DNA of 64,000 bases from Hydractinia symbiolongicarpus (lineage: Eukaryota > Cnidaria > Hydrozoa > Anthoathecata > Hydractiniidae), in the NCBI RefSeq assembly GCF_029227915.1, contig NC_079889.1:5148001-5212000 (forward strand), given 5' to 3'. The position numbers were made by a program, and so were the translations under genes. Under the pieces are notes generated by a model that did not search any database, had not been told where the DNA came from, and saw only the letters and a list, made by a program, of their open reading frames with translations. Shown here piece after piece: positions 48,035 through 62,842 of this stretch (positions within the stretch are counted from its first letter, which is position 1; each line of letters starts with the position of its first letter).

Positions 48035-51000
48035 CTTGGAACGTTGTAGTGCATTGAGACTGGAAGGAATAGTCCAATGGTAACATTCGCAGGCAGGTGA
48101 AACCACGTGATTTACGTGTGAAGCCTTTATTAGACAGCAAAATGCCATATTGCGGCCTTTATAGGACTGTTCACGTAGTTAAGAGTGTTGTAAGGCCATG
48201 GCGCTAAGGAAAACCTCTTGGAACGTTGTAGTGCATTGAGACTGGAAGTAATAGTACAATGGTAAACTGCGCAGGCAGATGGAACCACGTGATCTACGTG
48301 TGAGGCCTTTATTAGACTGCAAAAGGCCTTTAATGGACTGTGCATGTAGTTAAGAGTGTTCTAAGGCCTCAGCGCTAAGGAGAACCACTCGGAACGTTGT
48401 AGTGCATTGAGACTGGAAGAAATAGTACAATAGTAACCTGCACAGGCAGATGGAACCACGTGATTTACGTGTGAGGCCTTTATTAGACTGCAAAAGGCCA
48501 TATTACAGCCTTTATAGGACTGTGCACGTAGGTAAGAGCGTTCTAAGGCGACGGCGCTAATGAAAATGACTTGGGACGTTGTAGTGCATTGAGACTGGAA
48601 GAAATAGTACAATTGTAACCTGCGCAGGCAGCTGAAACCGCGTGATTTACGTCTGCCGCCTTTATTGGACTGCAAAAGGCCATATTACGGCCTTTATAGG
48701 ACTGTGCATGTAGTTAAGAGTGTTGTAAGGCCACAGCGCCAAGGAAAACCTCTTGGAACGTTGTAGTGCATTGAGACTGGAAGGAATAGTCCAATGGTAA
48801 CATTCGCAGGCAGATGGAACCACGTGATTTACGTGTGAGGCCTTTATTAGACTGCAAAAGGCCATATTACAGCCTTTATAGGACTGTGCACGTAGTTAAG
48901 AGCGTTCTAAGGCGACGGCGCTAATGAAAATGACTTGGGACGTTGTAGCGCATTGAGACTGGAAGGAATAGTCCAATGGTAAACTTCGCAGGCAGGTGAA
49001 ACCACGTGATTTACGTGTGAAGCCTTTATTAGACTGCAAAATGCCATATTACGGCCTTTATAGGACTGTGCACGTAGTTAAGAGTGTTGTAAGGCCATGG
49101 CGCTAAGGAAAACCTCTTGGAACGTTGTAGTGCATTGAGACTGGAAGGAATAGTCCAATGGTAACATTTGCAGGCAGATGGAACCACGTGATTTACGTGT
49201 GAGGCCTTTATTAGACTGCAAAAGGCCATATTACAGCCTTTATAGGACTGTGCACGTAGTTAAGAGCGTTCTAAGGCGACGGCGCTAATGAAAATGACTT
49301 GGGACGTTGTAGCGCATTGAGACTGGAAGAAATAGTCCAAGGGTAAAATTCGCAGGCAGGTGAAACCACGTGATTTACGTGTGAGGCCTTTATTAGACTG
49401 CAAAAGGCCATATTACAGCCTTTATAGGAATGTGCACGTAGTTAAGAGCGTTCTAAGGCGACGGCGCTAATGAAAATGACTTGGGACGTTGTAGCGCATT
49501 GAGACTGGAAGGAATAGTCCAATGGTAAACTTCGCAGGCAGGTGAAACCACGTGATTTACGTGTGAAGCCTTTATTAGACTGCAAAATGCCATATTACGG
49601 CCTTTAGAGGACTGTGCACGTAGTTAAGAGTGTTGTAAGGCCATGGCGCTAAGGAAAACCACTTGGAACGTTGTAGTGCATTGAGACTGAAAGGAATAGT
49701 CCAATGGTAACCTTCGCAGGCAGGTGAAACGACGTGATTTACGTGTGAAGCCTTTATTAGACTGCAAAAGGCCATATTACAGCCTTTATAAGCCTGTGCA
49801 CGTAGTTAAGAGTGTTGTCAGGCCACAGCGCTAAGAAAAACCTCTTGGAACGTTGTAGTGCATTGAGACTGAAAGGAATAGTCCAATGGTAACCTGCGCA
49901 GGCAGGTGAAACCACGTGATTTACGTGTGAGGCTCTTATTAGACTGCAAAAGGCCATATTACAGCCTTTATAGGACTGTGCACGTAGTTAAGAGTGTTGT
50001 AAGGCCATGGCACTAAGGAAAACCTCTTGGAACGTTGTAGTGCATTGGGACTGGAAGAAATAGTACAATGGTAACCTGCGCAGGCAGATGGAACCACGTG
50101 ATCTACGTGTGAGGCCTTTATTAGACTGCAAAAGGCCATTTTACAGCCTTTATAGGACTGTGCACGTAGTTAAGAGTGTTGTCAGGCCACAGCGCTAAGG
50201 AAAACCTTTTGGAACGTTGTAGTGCATTGAGATTTGAAGGAATCTTCCAATGGTAACCTTTGCAGGCAGATGGAACCACGTGATTGACGTATGAGGCCTT
50301 TATTAGACTGCAAAAGGCCATATTACAGCGTTTATAGGACTGTGAACGTAGTTAAGAGTGTTCTAAGGCAACGGCGCTAATGAAAACGATTTGGGACGTT
50401 GTAGCGCATTGAGACTGGAACGACTAGTACAATGGTAACCTGTGCAGGCAGCTGAAACCGTGTGATTTACGTCTGCAGCCTTTATTGGACTGCAAAAGGC
50501 CATATTACGGCCTTTATAGGACTGTGCACGTAGTTAAGAGTGTTGTAAGGCCACAGCGCCAAGGAAAACCTCTTGGAACGTTGTAGTGCATTGAGACTTT
50601 AAGGAATAGTCCAACGGTAACCTGCGCAGGCAGGTGAAACCACGTGATTTAATTGTGAAGCCTTTATTAGACTGCAAAAGGCCATATTACAGCCTTTAAT
50701 GGACTGTGCACGTAGTTAAGAGTGTTCTAAGGCCACAGCGCTAAGGAGAACCACTTGGAACGTTGTAGCGCATTGAGACTGGAAGGAATAGTCCAATTGT
50801 AACCTGCGCAGGCAGATGGAACCACGTGATTTACGTGTGAGGCCTTTATTAGACTGCAAAAGGCCATATTACAGCCTTTATAGGACTGTACACATAGTTA
50901 AGAGCGTTCTAAGGCCACAGCGCTAAGGAGAAGCACTTGGAACGTTGTAGTGCATTGAGACTGGAAGGAATAGTCCAATGGTAACATTCGCAGGCAGGTG

Positions 51001-53862
51001 AAACCACGTGATTTACGTGTGAAGCCTTTATTAGACAGCAAAATGCCATATTGCGGCCTTTATAGGACTGTTCACGTAGTTAAGAGTGTTGTAAGGCCAT
51101 GGCGCTAAGGAAAACCTCTTGGAACGTTGTAGTGCATTGAGACTGGAAGTAATAGTACAATGGTAAACTGCGCAGGCAGATGGAACCACGTGATCTACGT
51201 GTGAGGCCTTTATTAGACTGCAAAAGGCCATATTACAGCCTTTAATGGACTGTGCATGTAGTTAAGAGTGTTCTAAGGCCTCAGCGCTAAGGAGAACCAC
51301 TCGGAACGTTGTAGTGCATTGAGACTGGAAGAAATAGTACAATAGTAACCTGCACAGGCAGATGGAACCACGTGATTTACGTGTGAGGCCTTTATTAGAC
51401 TGCAAAAGGCCATATTACAGCCTTTATAGGACTGTGCACGTAGGTAAGAGCGTTCTAAGGCGACGGCGCTAATGAAAATGACTTGGGACGTTGTAGTGCA
51501 TTGAGACTGGAAGAAATAGTACAATTGTAACCTGCGCAGGCAGCTGAAACCGCGTGATTTACGTCTGCCGCCTTTATTGGACTGCAAAAGGCCATATTAC
51601 GGCCTTTATAGGACTGTGCATGTAGTTAAGAGTGTTGTAAGGCCACAGCGCCAAGGAAAACCTCTTGGAACGTTGTAGTGCATTGAGACTGGAAGGAATA
51701 GTCCAATGGTAACATTCGCAGGCAGATGGAACCACGTGATTTACGTGTGAGGCCTTTATTAGACTGCAAAAGGCCATATTACAGCCTTTATAGGACTGTG
51801 CACGTAGTTAAGAGCGTTCTAAGGCGACGGCGCTAATGAAAATGACTTGGGACGTTGTAGCGCATTGAGACTGGAAGGAATAGTCCAATGGTAAACTTCG
51901 CAGGCAGGTGAAACCACGTGATTTACGTGTGAAGCCTTTATTAGACTGCAAAATGCCATATTACGGCCTTTATAGGACTGTGCACGTAGTTAAGAGTGTT
52001 GTAAGGCCATGGCGCTAAGGAAAACCTCTTGGAACGTTGTAGTGCATTGAGACTGGAAGGAATAGTCCAATGGTAACATTTGCAGGCAGATGGAACCACG
52101 TGATTTACGTGTGAGGCCTTTATTAGACTGCAAAAGGCCATATTACAGCCTTTATAGGACTGTGCACGTAGTTAAGAGCGTTCTAAGGCGACGGCGCTAA
52201 TGAAAATGACTTGGGACGTTGTAGCGCATTGAGACTGGAAGAAATAGTCCAAGGGTAAAATTCGCAGGCAGGTGAAACCACGTGATTTACGTGTGAGGCC
52301 TTTATTAGACTGCAAAAGGCCATATTACAGCCTTTATAGGAATGTGCACGTAGTTAAGAGCGTTCTAAGGCGACGGCGCTAATGAAAATGACTTGGGACG
52401 TTGTAGCGCATTGAGACTGGAAGGAATAGTCCAATGGTAAACTTCGCAGGCAGGTGAAACCACGTGATTTACGTGTGAAGCCTTTATTAGACTGCAAAAT
52501 GCCATATTACGGCCTTTAGAGGACTGTGCACGTAGTTAAGAGTGTTGTAAGGCCATGGCGCTAAGGAAAACCACTTGGAACGTTGTAGTGCATTGAGACT
52601 GAAAGGAATAGTCCAATGGTAACCTTCGCAGGCAGGTGAAACGACGTGATTTACGTGTGAAGCCTTTATTAGACTGCAAAAGGCCATATTACAGCCTTTA
52701 TAAGCCTGTGCACGTAGTTAAGAGTGTTGTCAGGCCACAGCGCTAAGAAAAACCTCTTGGAACGTTGTAGTGCATTGAGACTGAAAGGAATAGTCCAATG
52801 GTAACCTGCGCAGGCAGGTGAAACCACGTGATTTACGTGTGAGGCTCTTATTAGACTGCAAAAGGCCATATTACAGCCTTTATAGGACTGTGCACGTAGT
52901 TAAGAGTGTTGTAAGGCCATGGCACTAAGGAAAACCTCTTGGAACGTTGTAGTGCATTGGGACTGGAAGAAATAGTACAATGGTAACCTGCGCAGGCAGA
53001 TGGAACCACGTGATCTACGTGTGAGGCCTTTATTAGACTGCAAAAGGCCATTTTACAGCCTTTATAGGACTGTGCACGTAGTTAAGAGTGTTGTCAGGCC
53101 ACAGCGCTAAGGAAAACCTTTTGGAACGTTGTAGTGCATTGAGATTTGAAGGAATCTTCCAATGGTAACCTTTGCAGGCAGATGGAACCACGTGATTGAC
53201 GTATGAGGCCTTTATTAGACTGCAAAAGGCCATATTACAGCGTTTATAGGACTGTGAACGTAGTTAAGAGTGTTCTAAGGCAACGGCGCTAATGAAAACG
53301 ATTTGGGACGTTGTAGCGCATTGAGACTGGAACGACTAGTACAATGGTAACCTGTGCAGGCAGCTGAAACCGTGTGATTTACGTCTGCAGCCTTTATTGG
53401 ACTGCAAAAGGCCATATTACGGCCTTTATAGGACTGTGCACGTAGTTAAGAGTGTTGTAAGGCCACAGCGCCAAGGAAAACCTCTTGGAACGTTGTAGTG
53501 CATTGAGACTTTAAGGAATAGTCCAACGGTAACCTGCGCAGGCAGGTGAAACCACGTGATTTAATTGTGAAGCCTTTATTAGACTGCAAAAGGCCATATT
53601 ACAGCCTTTAATGGACTGTGCACGTAGTTAAGAGTGTTCTAAGGCCACAGCGCTAAGGAGAACCACTTGGAACGTTGTAGCGCATTGAGACTGGAAGGAA
53701 TAGTCCAATTGTAACCTGCGCAGGCAGATGGAACCACGTGATTTACGTGTGAGGCCTTTATTAGACTGCAAAAGGCCATATTACAGCCTTTATAGGACTG
53801 TACACATAGTTAAGAGCGTTCTAAGGCCACAGCGCTAAGGAGAAGCACTTGGAACGTTGTAG
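48035..53862. repeat. 16-monomer (2,912 bp) near-identical tandem duplication
   Basis: 48,035-50,950 and 50,936-53,862 correspond. The shift is 2,912 (16 x 182) except at the left end, where it is 2,901 because copy 1 has lost 11 bases (ATATTACAGCC) near 48,329. Rare shared variants include GACAGCAAAATGCC...TTGCGG, CACGTAGGTAAG, CTTTAGAGGACTG, GGAATCTTCC and GATTGACGTATG. I saw no other difference in the stretches I compared, so this is among the youngest events in the window. Confidence 0.92.
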
Positions 53863-54919
53863 CGCATTGAGACTGGAAGGAATAGTCCAATGGTAATCTT
53901 AGCAGGCAGGTGAAACTACGTGATTTACGTGTGAAGCTTTTATTAGACTGCAAAAGGCCATATTACAGCCTTTATAAGACTGTGCACGTAGTTAAGAGTG
54001 TTGTCAGGCCACAGCGCTAAGGAAAACCTCTTGGAACGTTGTAGTGCATTGAGACTGAAAGGAATAGTCCAATGGTAACCTTCGCAGGCAGGTGAAACCA
54101 CGTGATTTACTTGTGAAGCCTTTATTAGACTGCAAAAGGCCATATTACGGCCTTTATAAGCCGTGCACGTAGTTAAGAGTGTTGTCAGGCCACAGCGCTA
54201 AGGAAAACCTCTTGGAACGTTGTAGTGCATTGAGACTGGATGGAATAGTACAATGGTAACCTGCGCACGCAGATGGAAACACGTGATCTACGTGTGAGGC
54301 CTTTATTAGACTGCAAAAGGCCATATTACAGCCTTTATAGGACTGTGAACGTAGTTAAGAGTGTTCTAAGGCAACAGCGCTAAGGAGAACCACTTGGGAC
54401 GTTGTAGCGCATTGAGACTGGAAGGAATAGTCCAATTGTAACCTGCGCAGGCAGATGGAACCACGTGATTTACGTGTGAGGCCTTTATTAGACTGCAAAA
54501 GGCCATATTACAGCCTTTATAGGACTGTGCACGTAGTTAAGAGTGTTGTAAGGCCATGGCGCCAAGGAAAACCTCTTGAACGTTGTAGTGCATTGAGATT
54601 TGAAGGAATAGTCCAATGGTAACCTTTGCAGGCAGGTGAAACCGCGTGATTTACGTGTGAAGCCTTTATTAGACTGCAAAAGGCCATATTACGGCCTTTA
54701 TAGGACTGTGCACGTTGTTAAGAGCGTTCTAAGGCGATGGCGCTAATGAAAATAACTTGGGACGTTGTAGCGCCTGGAGACTGGAACAACTAGTCCAATG
54801 GTAACCTTTGCAGGCAGGTGAAACCACTTGATTTACGTGTGAAGCCTTTATTAGACTGCAAAAGGCCATATTACAGCCTTTATAGGACTGTGCACGTAGT
54901 TAAGAGTGTTCTAAGGCGA

Positions 54920-54962
54920 TGGCGCTAATGAAATTGATAGCATTTATAGGACTGTGCACGTA
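54920..54962. repeat. Scarred monomer, single internal deletion
   Basis: The sequence jumps from GCTAATGAAATTGA directly to TAGCATTTATAGGACTG, removing about 118 bases of the period. The flanks resemble the GAAATTGACTT monomer (as at 60,121) and the CAGCATTTATAGG monomer (as at 59,708). Confidence 0.85.
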
Positions 54963-55895
54963 GTTAAGAGTGTTGTCAGGCCACAGCGCTAAGAAAGACC
55001 TCTTTGAACGTTGTAGTGCATTGAGACTGAAAGGAATAGTCCAATGGTAACCTGCGCAGGCAGGTGAAACCACGTGATTTACGTGTGAGGCCTTTATTAG
55101 ACTGCAAAAAGCCATATTACAGCCTTTATAGGACTGTGCACGTAGTTAAGAGCGTTCTAAGGCGACGGCGCTAATGAAAATGCCTTGGGACGTTGTAGAG
55201 CATTGAGACTGGAACAACTAGTCCAATGGCAACCTGCGCAGGCAGATGAAACCGCGTGATTTACGTCTGCGGCCTTTATTGGACTGCAAAAGGGCATATT
55301 ACGGCCTTTATAGGACTGTGAACGTAGTTAAGAGTGTTCTAAGGCAACAACGCTAAGGAGAACCACTTGGGACGTTGTAGCGCATTGAGACTGGAAGGAA
55401 TAGTCCAATTGTAACCTGCGCAGGCAGATGGAACCACGTGATTTACGTGTGAGGCCTTTATTAGACTGCAAAAGGCCATATTACAGCCTTTATAGGACTG
55501 TACACGTAGTTAAGAGCGTTCTAAGGCGACGGCGCTAATGAAAATGACTTGGGACGTTGTAGCGCATTGAGACTGGAACAACTAGTCCAATGGTAACCTG
55601 CGGAGGCAGGTGAAACCACGTGATTTACGTGTGAAGCCTTTATTAGACTGCAAAAGGCCATATTACGGCCTTTATAGGACTGTGCACGTTGTTAAGAGCG
55701 TTCTAAGGCGATGGCGCTAATGAAAATAACTTGGGACGTTGTAGCGCCTGGAGACTGGAACAACTAGTCCAATGGTAACCTGCGCAGGCAGGTGAAACCA
55801 CGTGATTTACGTGTGAGGCTTTTATTAGACTGCAAAAGGCCATATTGCAGCCTTTATAGGACTGTGCACGTAGTTAAGAGTGTTCTAAGGCGATG

Positions 55896-55945
55896 GCGCT
55901 AATGAAATTGATAGCATTTATAGGACGCCAAGGAAAACCTCTTGG
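55896..55945. repeat. Scarred monomer, double internal deletion
   Basis: Carries the same GAAATTGA/TAGCATTTATAGG junction as 54,931 plus a second junction, TTTATAGGAC/GCCAAGGAAAACC, removing about 35 further bases. The total phase loss is 153 bases. Confidence 0.85.
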
Positions 55946-57429
55946 AACGTTGTAGTGCATTGAGACTTTAAGGAATAGTCCAACGGTAACCTGTGCAGGC
56001 AGGTGAAACTGCGTGATTTAATTGTGAAGCCTTTATTAGACTGCAAAAGGCCATATTACAGCCTTTAATGGACTGTGCACGTAGTTAAGAGTGTTCTAAG
56101 GCCACAGCGCTAAGGAGAACCACTTGGAACGTTGTAGCGCATTGAGACTGGAAGGAATAGTCCAATTGTAACCTGCGCAGGCAGATGGAACCACGTGATT
56201 TACGTGTGAGGCCTTTATTAGACTGCAAAAGGCCATATTACGGCCTTTATAGGACTGTGCACGTAGTTAAGAGTGTTGTAAGGCCATGGCACTAAGGAAA
56301 ACCTCTTGGAACGTTGTAGTGCATTGAGACTGGAAGAAATAGTACAATGGTAACCTGCGCAGGCAGGTGAAACCACGTAATTTACGTGTGAGGCCTTTAT
56401 TAGACTGCAAAAGGCCATATTACAGCCTTTATAGGACTGTACACATAGTTAAGAGCGTTCTAAGGCCACAGCGCTAAGGAGAAGCACTTGGAACGTTGTA
56501 GCGAATTGAGACTGGAAGGAATAGTCCAATGGTAATCTTAGCAGGCAGGTGAAACCACGTGATTTACGTGTTAAGCCTTTATTAGACTGCAAAAGGCCAT
56601 ATTACAGCCTTTATAAGACTGTGCACGTAGTTCAGAGTGTTCTAAGGCAACGGCGCTAATGAAAACGATTTGGGACGTTGTAGCGCATTGAGACTGGAAC
56701 GACTAGTACAATGGTAACCTGCGCAGGCAGCTGAAACCGTGTGATTTACGTCTGCAGCCTTTATTGGACTGCAAAAGGCCATATTACGGCCTTTATAGGA
56801 CTGTGCACGTAGTTAAGAGTGTTGTAAGGCCACAGCGCCAAGGAAAACCTCTTGGAACGTTGTAGTGCATTAAGACTTTAAGGAATAGTCCAACGGTAAC
56901 ATGCGCAGGCAGGTGAAACCACGTGATTTAATTGTGAAGCCTTTATTAGACTGCAAAAGGCCATATTACAGCCTTTAATGGACTGTGCACGTAGTTAAGA
57001 GTGTTCTAAGGCCACAGCGCTAAGGAGAGCCACTTGGGACGTTGTAGCGCATTGAGACTGGAACGAATAGTCCAATTGTAACCTGCGCAGGCAGATGGAA
57101 CCACGTGATTTACGTGTGAGGCCTTTATTAGACTGCAAAAGGCCAGATTGCATCCTTTATAGGACTGTACACATAGTTAAGAGCGTTCTAAGGCCACAGC
57201 ACTAAGGAGAACCACTTGGAACCTTGTAGCGCATTGAAACTGGAAGGAATAGTCCAATGGTAATCTTAGCAGGCAGGTGAAACCACGTGATTTACGTGTG
57301 AAGCCTTTATTAGACTGCAAAAGGCCATATTACAGCCTTTATAAGACTGTGCACGTAGTTAAGAGTGTTGTCAGGCCACAACGCTAAGGAAAACCTCTTG
57401 GAACGTTGTAGTGCATTGAGACTGAAAGG

Positions 57430-57448
57430 AATAGTCCAATAGTCCAAT
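57430..57448. repeat. 8 bp internal duplication in a monomer
   Basis: The usual AATAGTCCAATGG reads AATAGTCCAATAGTCCAATGG, a tandem duplication of 8 bases. It shifts the phase by +8 and produces an unusual reverse-strand frame (57,310-57,510). Confidence 0.9.
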
Positions 57449-60400
57449 GGTAACCTTCGCAGGCAGGTGAAACCACGTGATTTACGTGTGAAGCCTTTAT
57501 TAGACTGCAAAAGGCCATATTACAGCCTTTATAAGCCTGTGCACGTAGTTAAGAGTGTTGTCAGGCCACAGCGCTAAGGAGAACCACTTGGAACGTTGTA
57601 GCGCATTGAGACAGGAAGGAATAGTCCAATGGTAATCTTAGCAGGCAGGTGAAACCACGTGATTTACGTGTGAAGCCTTTATTAGACTGCAAAAGACCAT
57701 ATTACAGCCTTTATAAGACTGTGCACGTAGTTAAGAGTGTTGTCAGGCCACAGCGCTAAGGAAAACCTCTTGGAACGTTGTAGTGCATTGAGACTGAAAG
57801 GAATAGTCCAATGGTAACCTTCGCAGGTAGCTGAAACAGCGTGATTTACGTCTGAGTCATTTATTAGACTGCAAAAGGCCATATTACAGCCTTTATAGCA
57901 CTGTGCACGTAGTTAAGAGTGTTTTAAGGCCATGGCGCTAAGGAAAACCTCTTGGAACGTCGTAGTGCATTGAGACTGGAAGAAATAGTACAATGGTAAC
58001 CTGCGCAGGCAGATAGAACCACGTGATCTACGTGTGAGGCCTTTATTAGACTGTAAAAGGCCATTTTACAGCCTTTATAGGACTGTGCACGTAGTTAAGA
58101 GTGTTGTCAGGACACAGCGCTAAGGAAAACCTCTTGGAACATTGTAGTGCGTTGAGATTTGAAGGAATCGTCCAATGGTAACCTTTGCAGGCAGATGGAA
58201 CCACGTGATTTACGTGTGAGGCCTTTATTAGACTGCAAAAGGCCATATTACAGCGTTTATAGGACTGTGAACGTAGTTTAGAGTGTTCTAAGGCAACGGC
58301 GCTAATGAAAACGATTTGGGACGTTGTAGCGCATTGAGACTGGAACGACTAGTACAATGGTAACCTGCGCAGGCAGCTGAAACCGTGTGATTTACGTCTG
58401 CAGCCTTTATTGGACTGCAAAAGGCCATATTACGGCCTTTATAGGACTGTGCACGTAGTTAAGAGTGTTGTAAGGCCACAGCGCCAAAGAAAACCTCTTG
58501 GAACGTTGTAGTGCATTGAGACTTTAAGGAATAGTCCAACGGTAACCTGCGCAGGCAGGTGAAACCACGTGATTTAATTGTGAAGCCTTTATTAGACTGC
58601 AAAAGGCCATATTACAGCCTTTAATGGACTGTGCACGTAGTTAAGAGTGTTCTAAGGCCACAGCGCTAAGGAGAACCACTTGGGACGTTGTAGCGCATTG
58701 AGACTGGAACGAATAGTCCAATTGTAACCTGCGCAGGCAGATGGAACCACGTGATTTACGTGTGAGGCCTTTATTAGACTGCAAAAGGCCATATTACAGC
58801 CTTTATAGGACTGTACACATAGTTAAGAGCGTTCTAAGGCCACAGCGCTAAGGAGAACCACTTGGAACGTTGTAGCGCATTGAGACTGGAAGGAATAGTC
58901 CAATGGTAATCTTAGCAGGCAGGTGAAACCACGTGATTTACGTGTGAAGCCTTTATTAGACTGCAAAAGGCCATATTACAGCCTTTATAAGACTGTGCAC
59001 GTAGTTAAGAGTGTTGTCAGGCCACAGCGCTAAGGAAAACCTCTTGGAACGTTGTAGTGCATTGAGACTGAAAGGAATAGTCCAATGGTAACCTTCGCAG
59101 GCAGGTGAAACCACGTGATTTACGTGTGAAGCCTTTATTAGACTGCAAAAGGCCATATTACAGCCTTTATAAGCCTGTACACGTAGTTAAGAGTGTTGTC
59201 AGGCCACAGCGCTAAGGAGAACCACTTGGAACGTTGTAGTGCATTGAGACTGAAAGGAATAGTCCAATGGTAACCTTCGCAGGCAGGTGAAACCACGTGA
59301 TTTACGTGTGAAGCCTTTATTAGACTGCAAAAGGCCATATTACAGCCTTTATAAGCCTGTGCACGTAGTTAGGAGTGTTGTCAGGCCACAGCGCTAAGGA
59401 AAACCTCTTGGAACGTTATAGTGCATTAAGACTGAAAGGAATAGTCCAATGGTAACATGCGCAGGCAGGTGAAACCACGTGATTTACGTGTGAGGCCTTT
59501 ATTAGACTGCAAAAGGCCATATTACAGCCTTTATAGGACTGTGCACGTAAATAAGAGTGTTGTAAGGCAACGGCGCCAAGGAAAACCTCTTGAACGTTGT
59601 AGTGCGTTGGGATTTGAAGGAATAGTCCAATGGTAACCTTCGCAGGCAGGTGAAACCACGTGATTTACGTGTGAAGCCTTTATTAGACTGCAAAAGGCCA
59701 TATTACAGCATTTATAGGACTGTGGACGTAGTTAAGAGTGTTCTAAGGCAACGGCGCTAATGAAAACGATTTGGGACGTTGTAGCGCATTGAGACTGAAA
59801 CAACTAGTCCAATGGTAACCTGCGCAGGCAGGTGAAACCACGTGATTTACGTGTGAAGCCTTTATTAGACTGCAAAAGGCCATATTACAGCCTTTATAGG
59901 ACTGTGCACGTAGTTAAGAGTGTTGTAAGGCCACGGCGCCAAGGAAAACCTCTTGAACGTTGTAGTGCATTGAGATTTGAAGGAATAGTCCAATGGTAAC
60001 CTTCGCAGGCAGGTGAAACCACGTGATTTACGTGTGAAGCCTTTATTAGACTGCAAAAGGCCATATTACGGCCTTTATAGGACTGTGCACGTAGTTAAGA
60101 GTGTTCTAAGGCGATGGCGCTAATGAAATTGACTTAGGACGTTGTAGCGCATTGAGACTGAAACAACTAGTCCAATGGTAACCTGCGCAGGCAGGTGAAA
60201 CCACGTGATTTACGTGTGAGGCCTTTATTAGACTGCAAAAGGCCATATTACAGCCTTTATAAGACTATGCACGTAGTTAAGAGTGTTGTAAGGCCATGGC
60301 GCTAAGGAAAACCTCTTGGAACGTTGTAGTGCATTGAGACTGGATGGAATAGTACAATGGTGACCTGTGCAAGCAGATGGAAACACGTGATCTACGTATG

Positions 60401-61128
60401 AGGCCTTTATTAGACTGCAAAAGGCCATATTACAGCCTTTATAGGACTGTGCACGTAGTTAAGAGCGTTCTAAGGCGACGCCGCTAATGAAAGTGACTTG
60501 GGACGTTGTAGCGCATTGAGACTGGAACAACTAGTCCAATGGTAACATGCGCAGGCAGGTGAAACCACGTGATTTAGGTGTGAAGCCTTTATTAGACTGC
60601 AAAAGGCCATATTACAGCCTTATAGGACTGTGCACGTAGTTAAGAGTGTTGTAAGGCCACGTCGCCAAGGAAAACCTCTTGATCGTTGTAGTGCATTGAG
60701 ATTTGAAGGAATAATCCAATGGTAACCTTTGCAGGCAGGTGAAACCACGTGATTTACGTGTGAAGCCTTTATTAGACTGCAAAAGGCCATTTTACGGCCT
60801 TTATAGGACTGTGCACGTAGTTAAGAGCGTTCTAAGGCGATGGCGCTAATGAAAATAACTTGGGACGTTGTAGCGCCTGGAGACTGAAACAACTAGTCCA
60901 ATGGTAACCTGCGCAGGCAGGTGAAACCTCGTGATTTACGTGTGAGGCTCTTATTAGACTGCAAAAGGCCATATTACAGCCTTTATAGGACTGTGCACGT
61001 AGTTAAGAGTGTTGTAAGGCAATGGCACTAAGGAAAACCTCTTGGAACGTTGTAGTGCATTGAGCCTGGAAGAAATAGTACAATGGTAACCTGCGCAGGC
61101 AGATGGAACCACGTGATCTACGTGTGAG

Positions 61129-62595
61129 GCCTTTATTAGACTGCAAAAGGCCATTTTACAGCCTTTATAGGACTGTGCACGTAGTTAAGAGTGTTGTCAG
61201 GCCACAGCGCTAAGGAAAACCTCTTGGAACGTTGTAGTGCATTGAGATTTGAAGGAATCGTCCAATGGTAACCTTTGCAGGCAGATGGAACCACGTGATT
61301 TACGTGTGAGGCCTTTATCAGACTGCAAAAGGCCATATTACAGCGTTTATAGGACTGTGAACGTAGTTAAGAGTGTTCTAAGGCAACGGCGCAAATGAAA
61401 ACGATTTGGGACGTTGTAGCGCATTGAGACTGGAACGACTAGTACAATGGTAACCTGCGCAGGCAGCTGAAACCGTGTGATTTACGTCTGCAGCCTTTAT
61501 TGGACTGCAAAAGGCCATATTACGGCCTTTATAGGACTGTGCACGTAGTTAAGAGTGTTGTAAGGCCACAGCGCCAAGGAAAACCTCTTGGAACGTTGTA
61601 GTGCATTGAGACTTTAAGGAATAGTCCAACGGTAACCTGCGCAGGCAGGTGAAACCACGTGATTTAGGTGTGAAGCCTTTATTAGACTGCAAAAGGCCAT
61701 ATTACAGCCTTTATAGGACTGTGCACGTAGTTAAGAGTGTTGTAAGGCCACGGCGCCAAGGAAAACCTCTTGAACGTTGTAGTGCATTGAGATTTGAAGG
61801 AATAGTCCAATGGTAACCTTTGCAGGCAGGTGAAACCACGTGATTTACGTGTGAAGCCTTTATTAGACTGCAAAAGGCCATTTTACAGCCTTTATAGGAC
61901 TGTGCACGTAGTTAAGAGTGTTGTCAGGCCACAGCGCTAAGGAAAACCTCTTGGAACGTTGTAGTGCATTGAGATTTGAAGGAATCGTCCAATGGTAACC
62001 TTTGCAGGCAGATGGAACCACGTGATTTACGTGTGAGGCCTTTATCAGACTGCAAAAGGCCATATTACAGCGTTTATAGGACTGTGAACGTAGTTAAGAG
62101 TGTTCTAAGGCAACGGCGCAAATGAAAACGATTTGGGACGTTGTAGCGCATTGAGACTGGAACGACTAGTACAATGGTAACCTGCGCAGGCAGCTGAAAC
62201 CGTGTGATTTACGTCTGCAGCCTTTATTGGACTGCAAAAGGCCATATTACGGCCTTTATAGGACTGTGCACGTAGTTAAGAGTGTTGTAAGGCCACAGCG
62301 CCAAGGAAAACCTCTTGGAACGTTGTAGTGCATTGAGACTTTAAGGAATAGTCCAACGGTAACCTGCGCAGGCAGGTGAAACCACGTGATTTAGGTGTGA
62401 AGCCTTTATTAGACTGCAAAAGGCCATATTACAGCCTTTATAGGACTGTGCACGTAGTTAAGAGTGTTGTAAGGCCACGGCGCCAAGGAAAACCTCTTGA
62501 ACGTTGTAGTGCATTGAGATTTGAAGGAATAGTCCAATGGTAACCTTTGCAGGCAGGTGAAACCACGTGATTTACGTGTGAAGCCTTTATTAGAC
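61129..62595. repeat. 4-monomer tandem block duplication (period 727)
   Basis: About 61,129-61,855 and 61,856-62,595 match at a shift of 727, which is 4 x 182 minus the G missing from CTCTTGAACG. They share GGCCATTTTACAG, GGAATCGTCC, TTTATCAGACTG, GGCGCAAATG and GATTTAGGTG. The copies look identical where compared. Confidence 0.9.
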
Positions 62596-62842
62596 TGCAA
62601 AAGGCCATATTATGGCCTTTATAGGACTGTGCACGTTGTTAAGAGCGTTCTAAGGCGATGGCGCTAATGAAAATAACTTGGGACGTTGTAGCGCCTGGAG
62701 ACTGGAACAACTAGTCCAATGGTAACCTGCGCAGGCAGGTGAAACCACGTGATTTACGTGTGAGGCTTTTATTAGACTGCAAAAGGCCATATTGCAGCCT
62801 TTATAGGACTGTGCACGTAGTTAAGAGTGTTCTAAGGCGATG

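Noticed and set aside
48035-53862. Duplication as an assembly error
   Set aside because: Copy 1 has a private 11 bp deletion and both edges have different flanking variants, which favours real copies. It cannot be excluded without read data.
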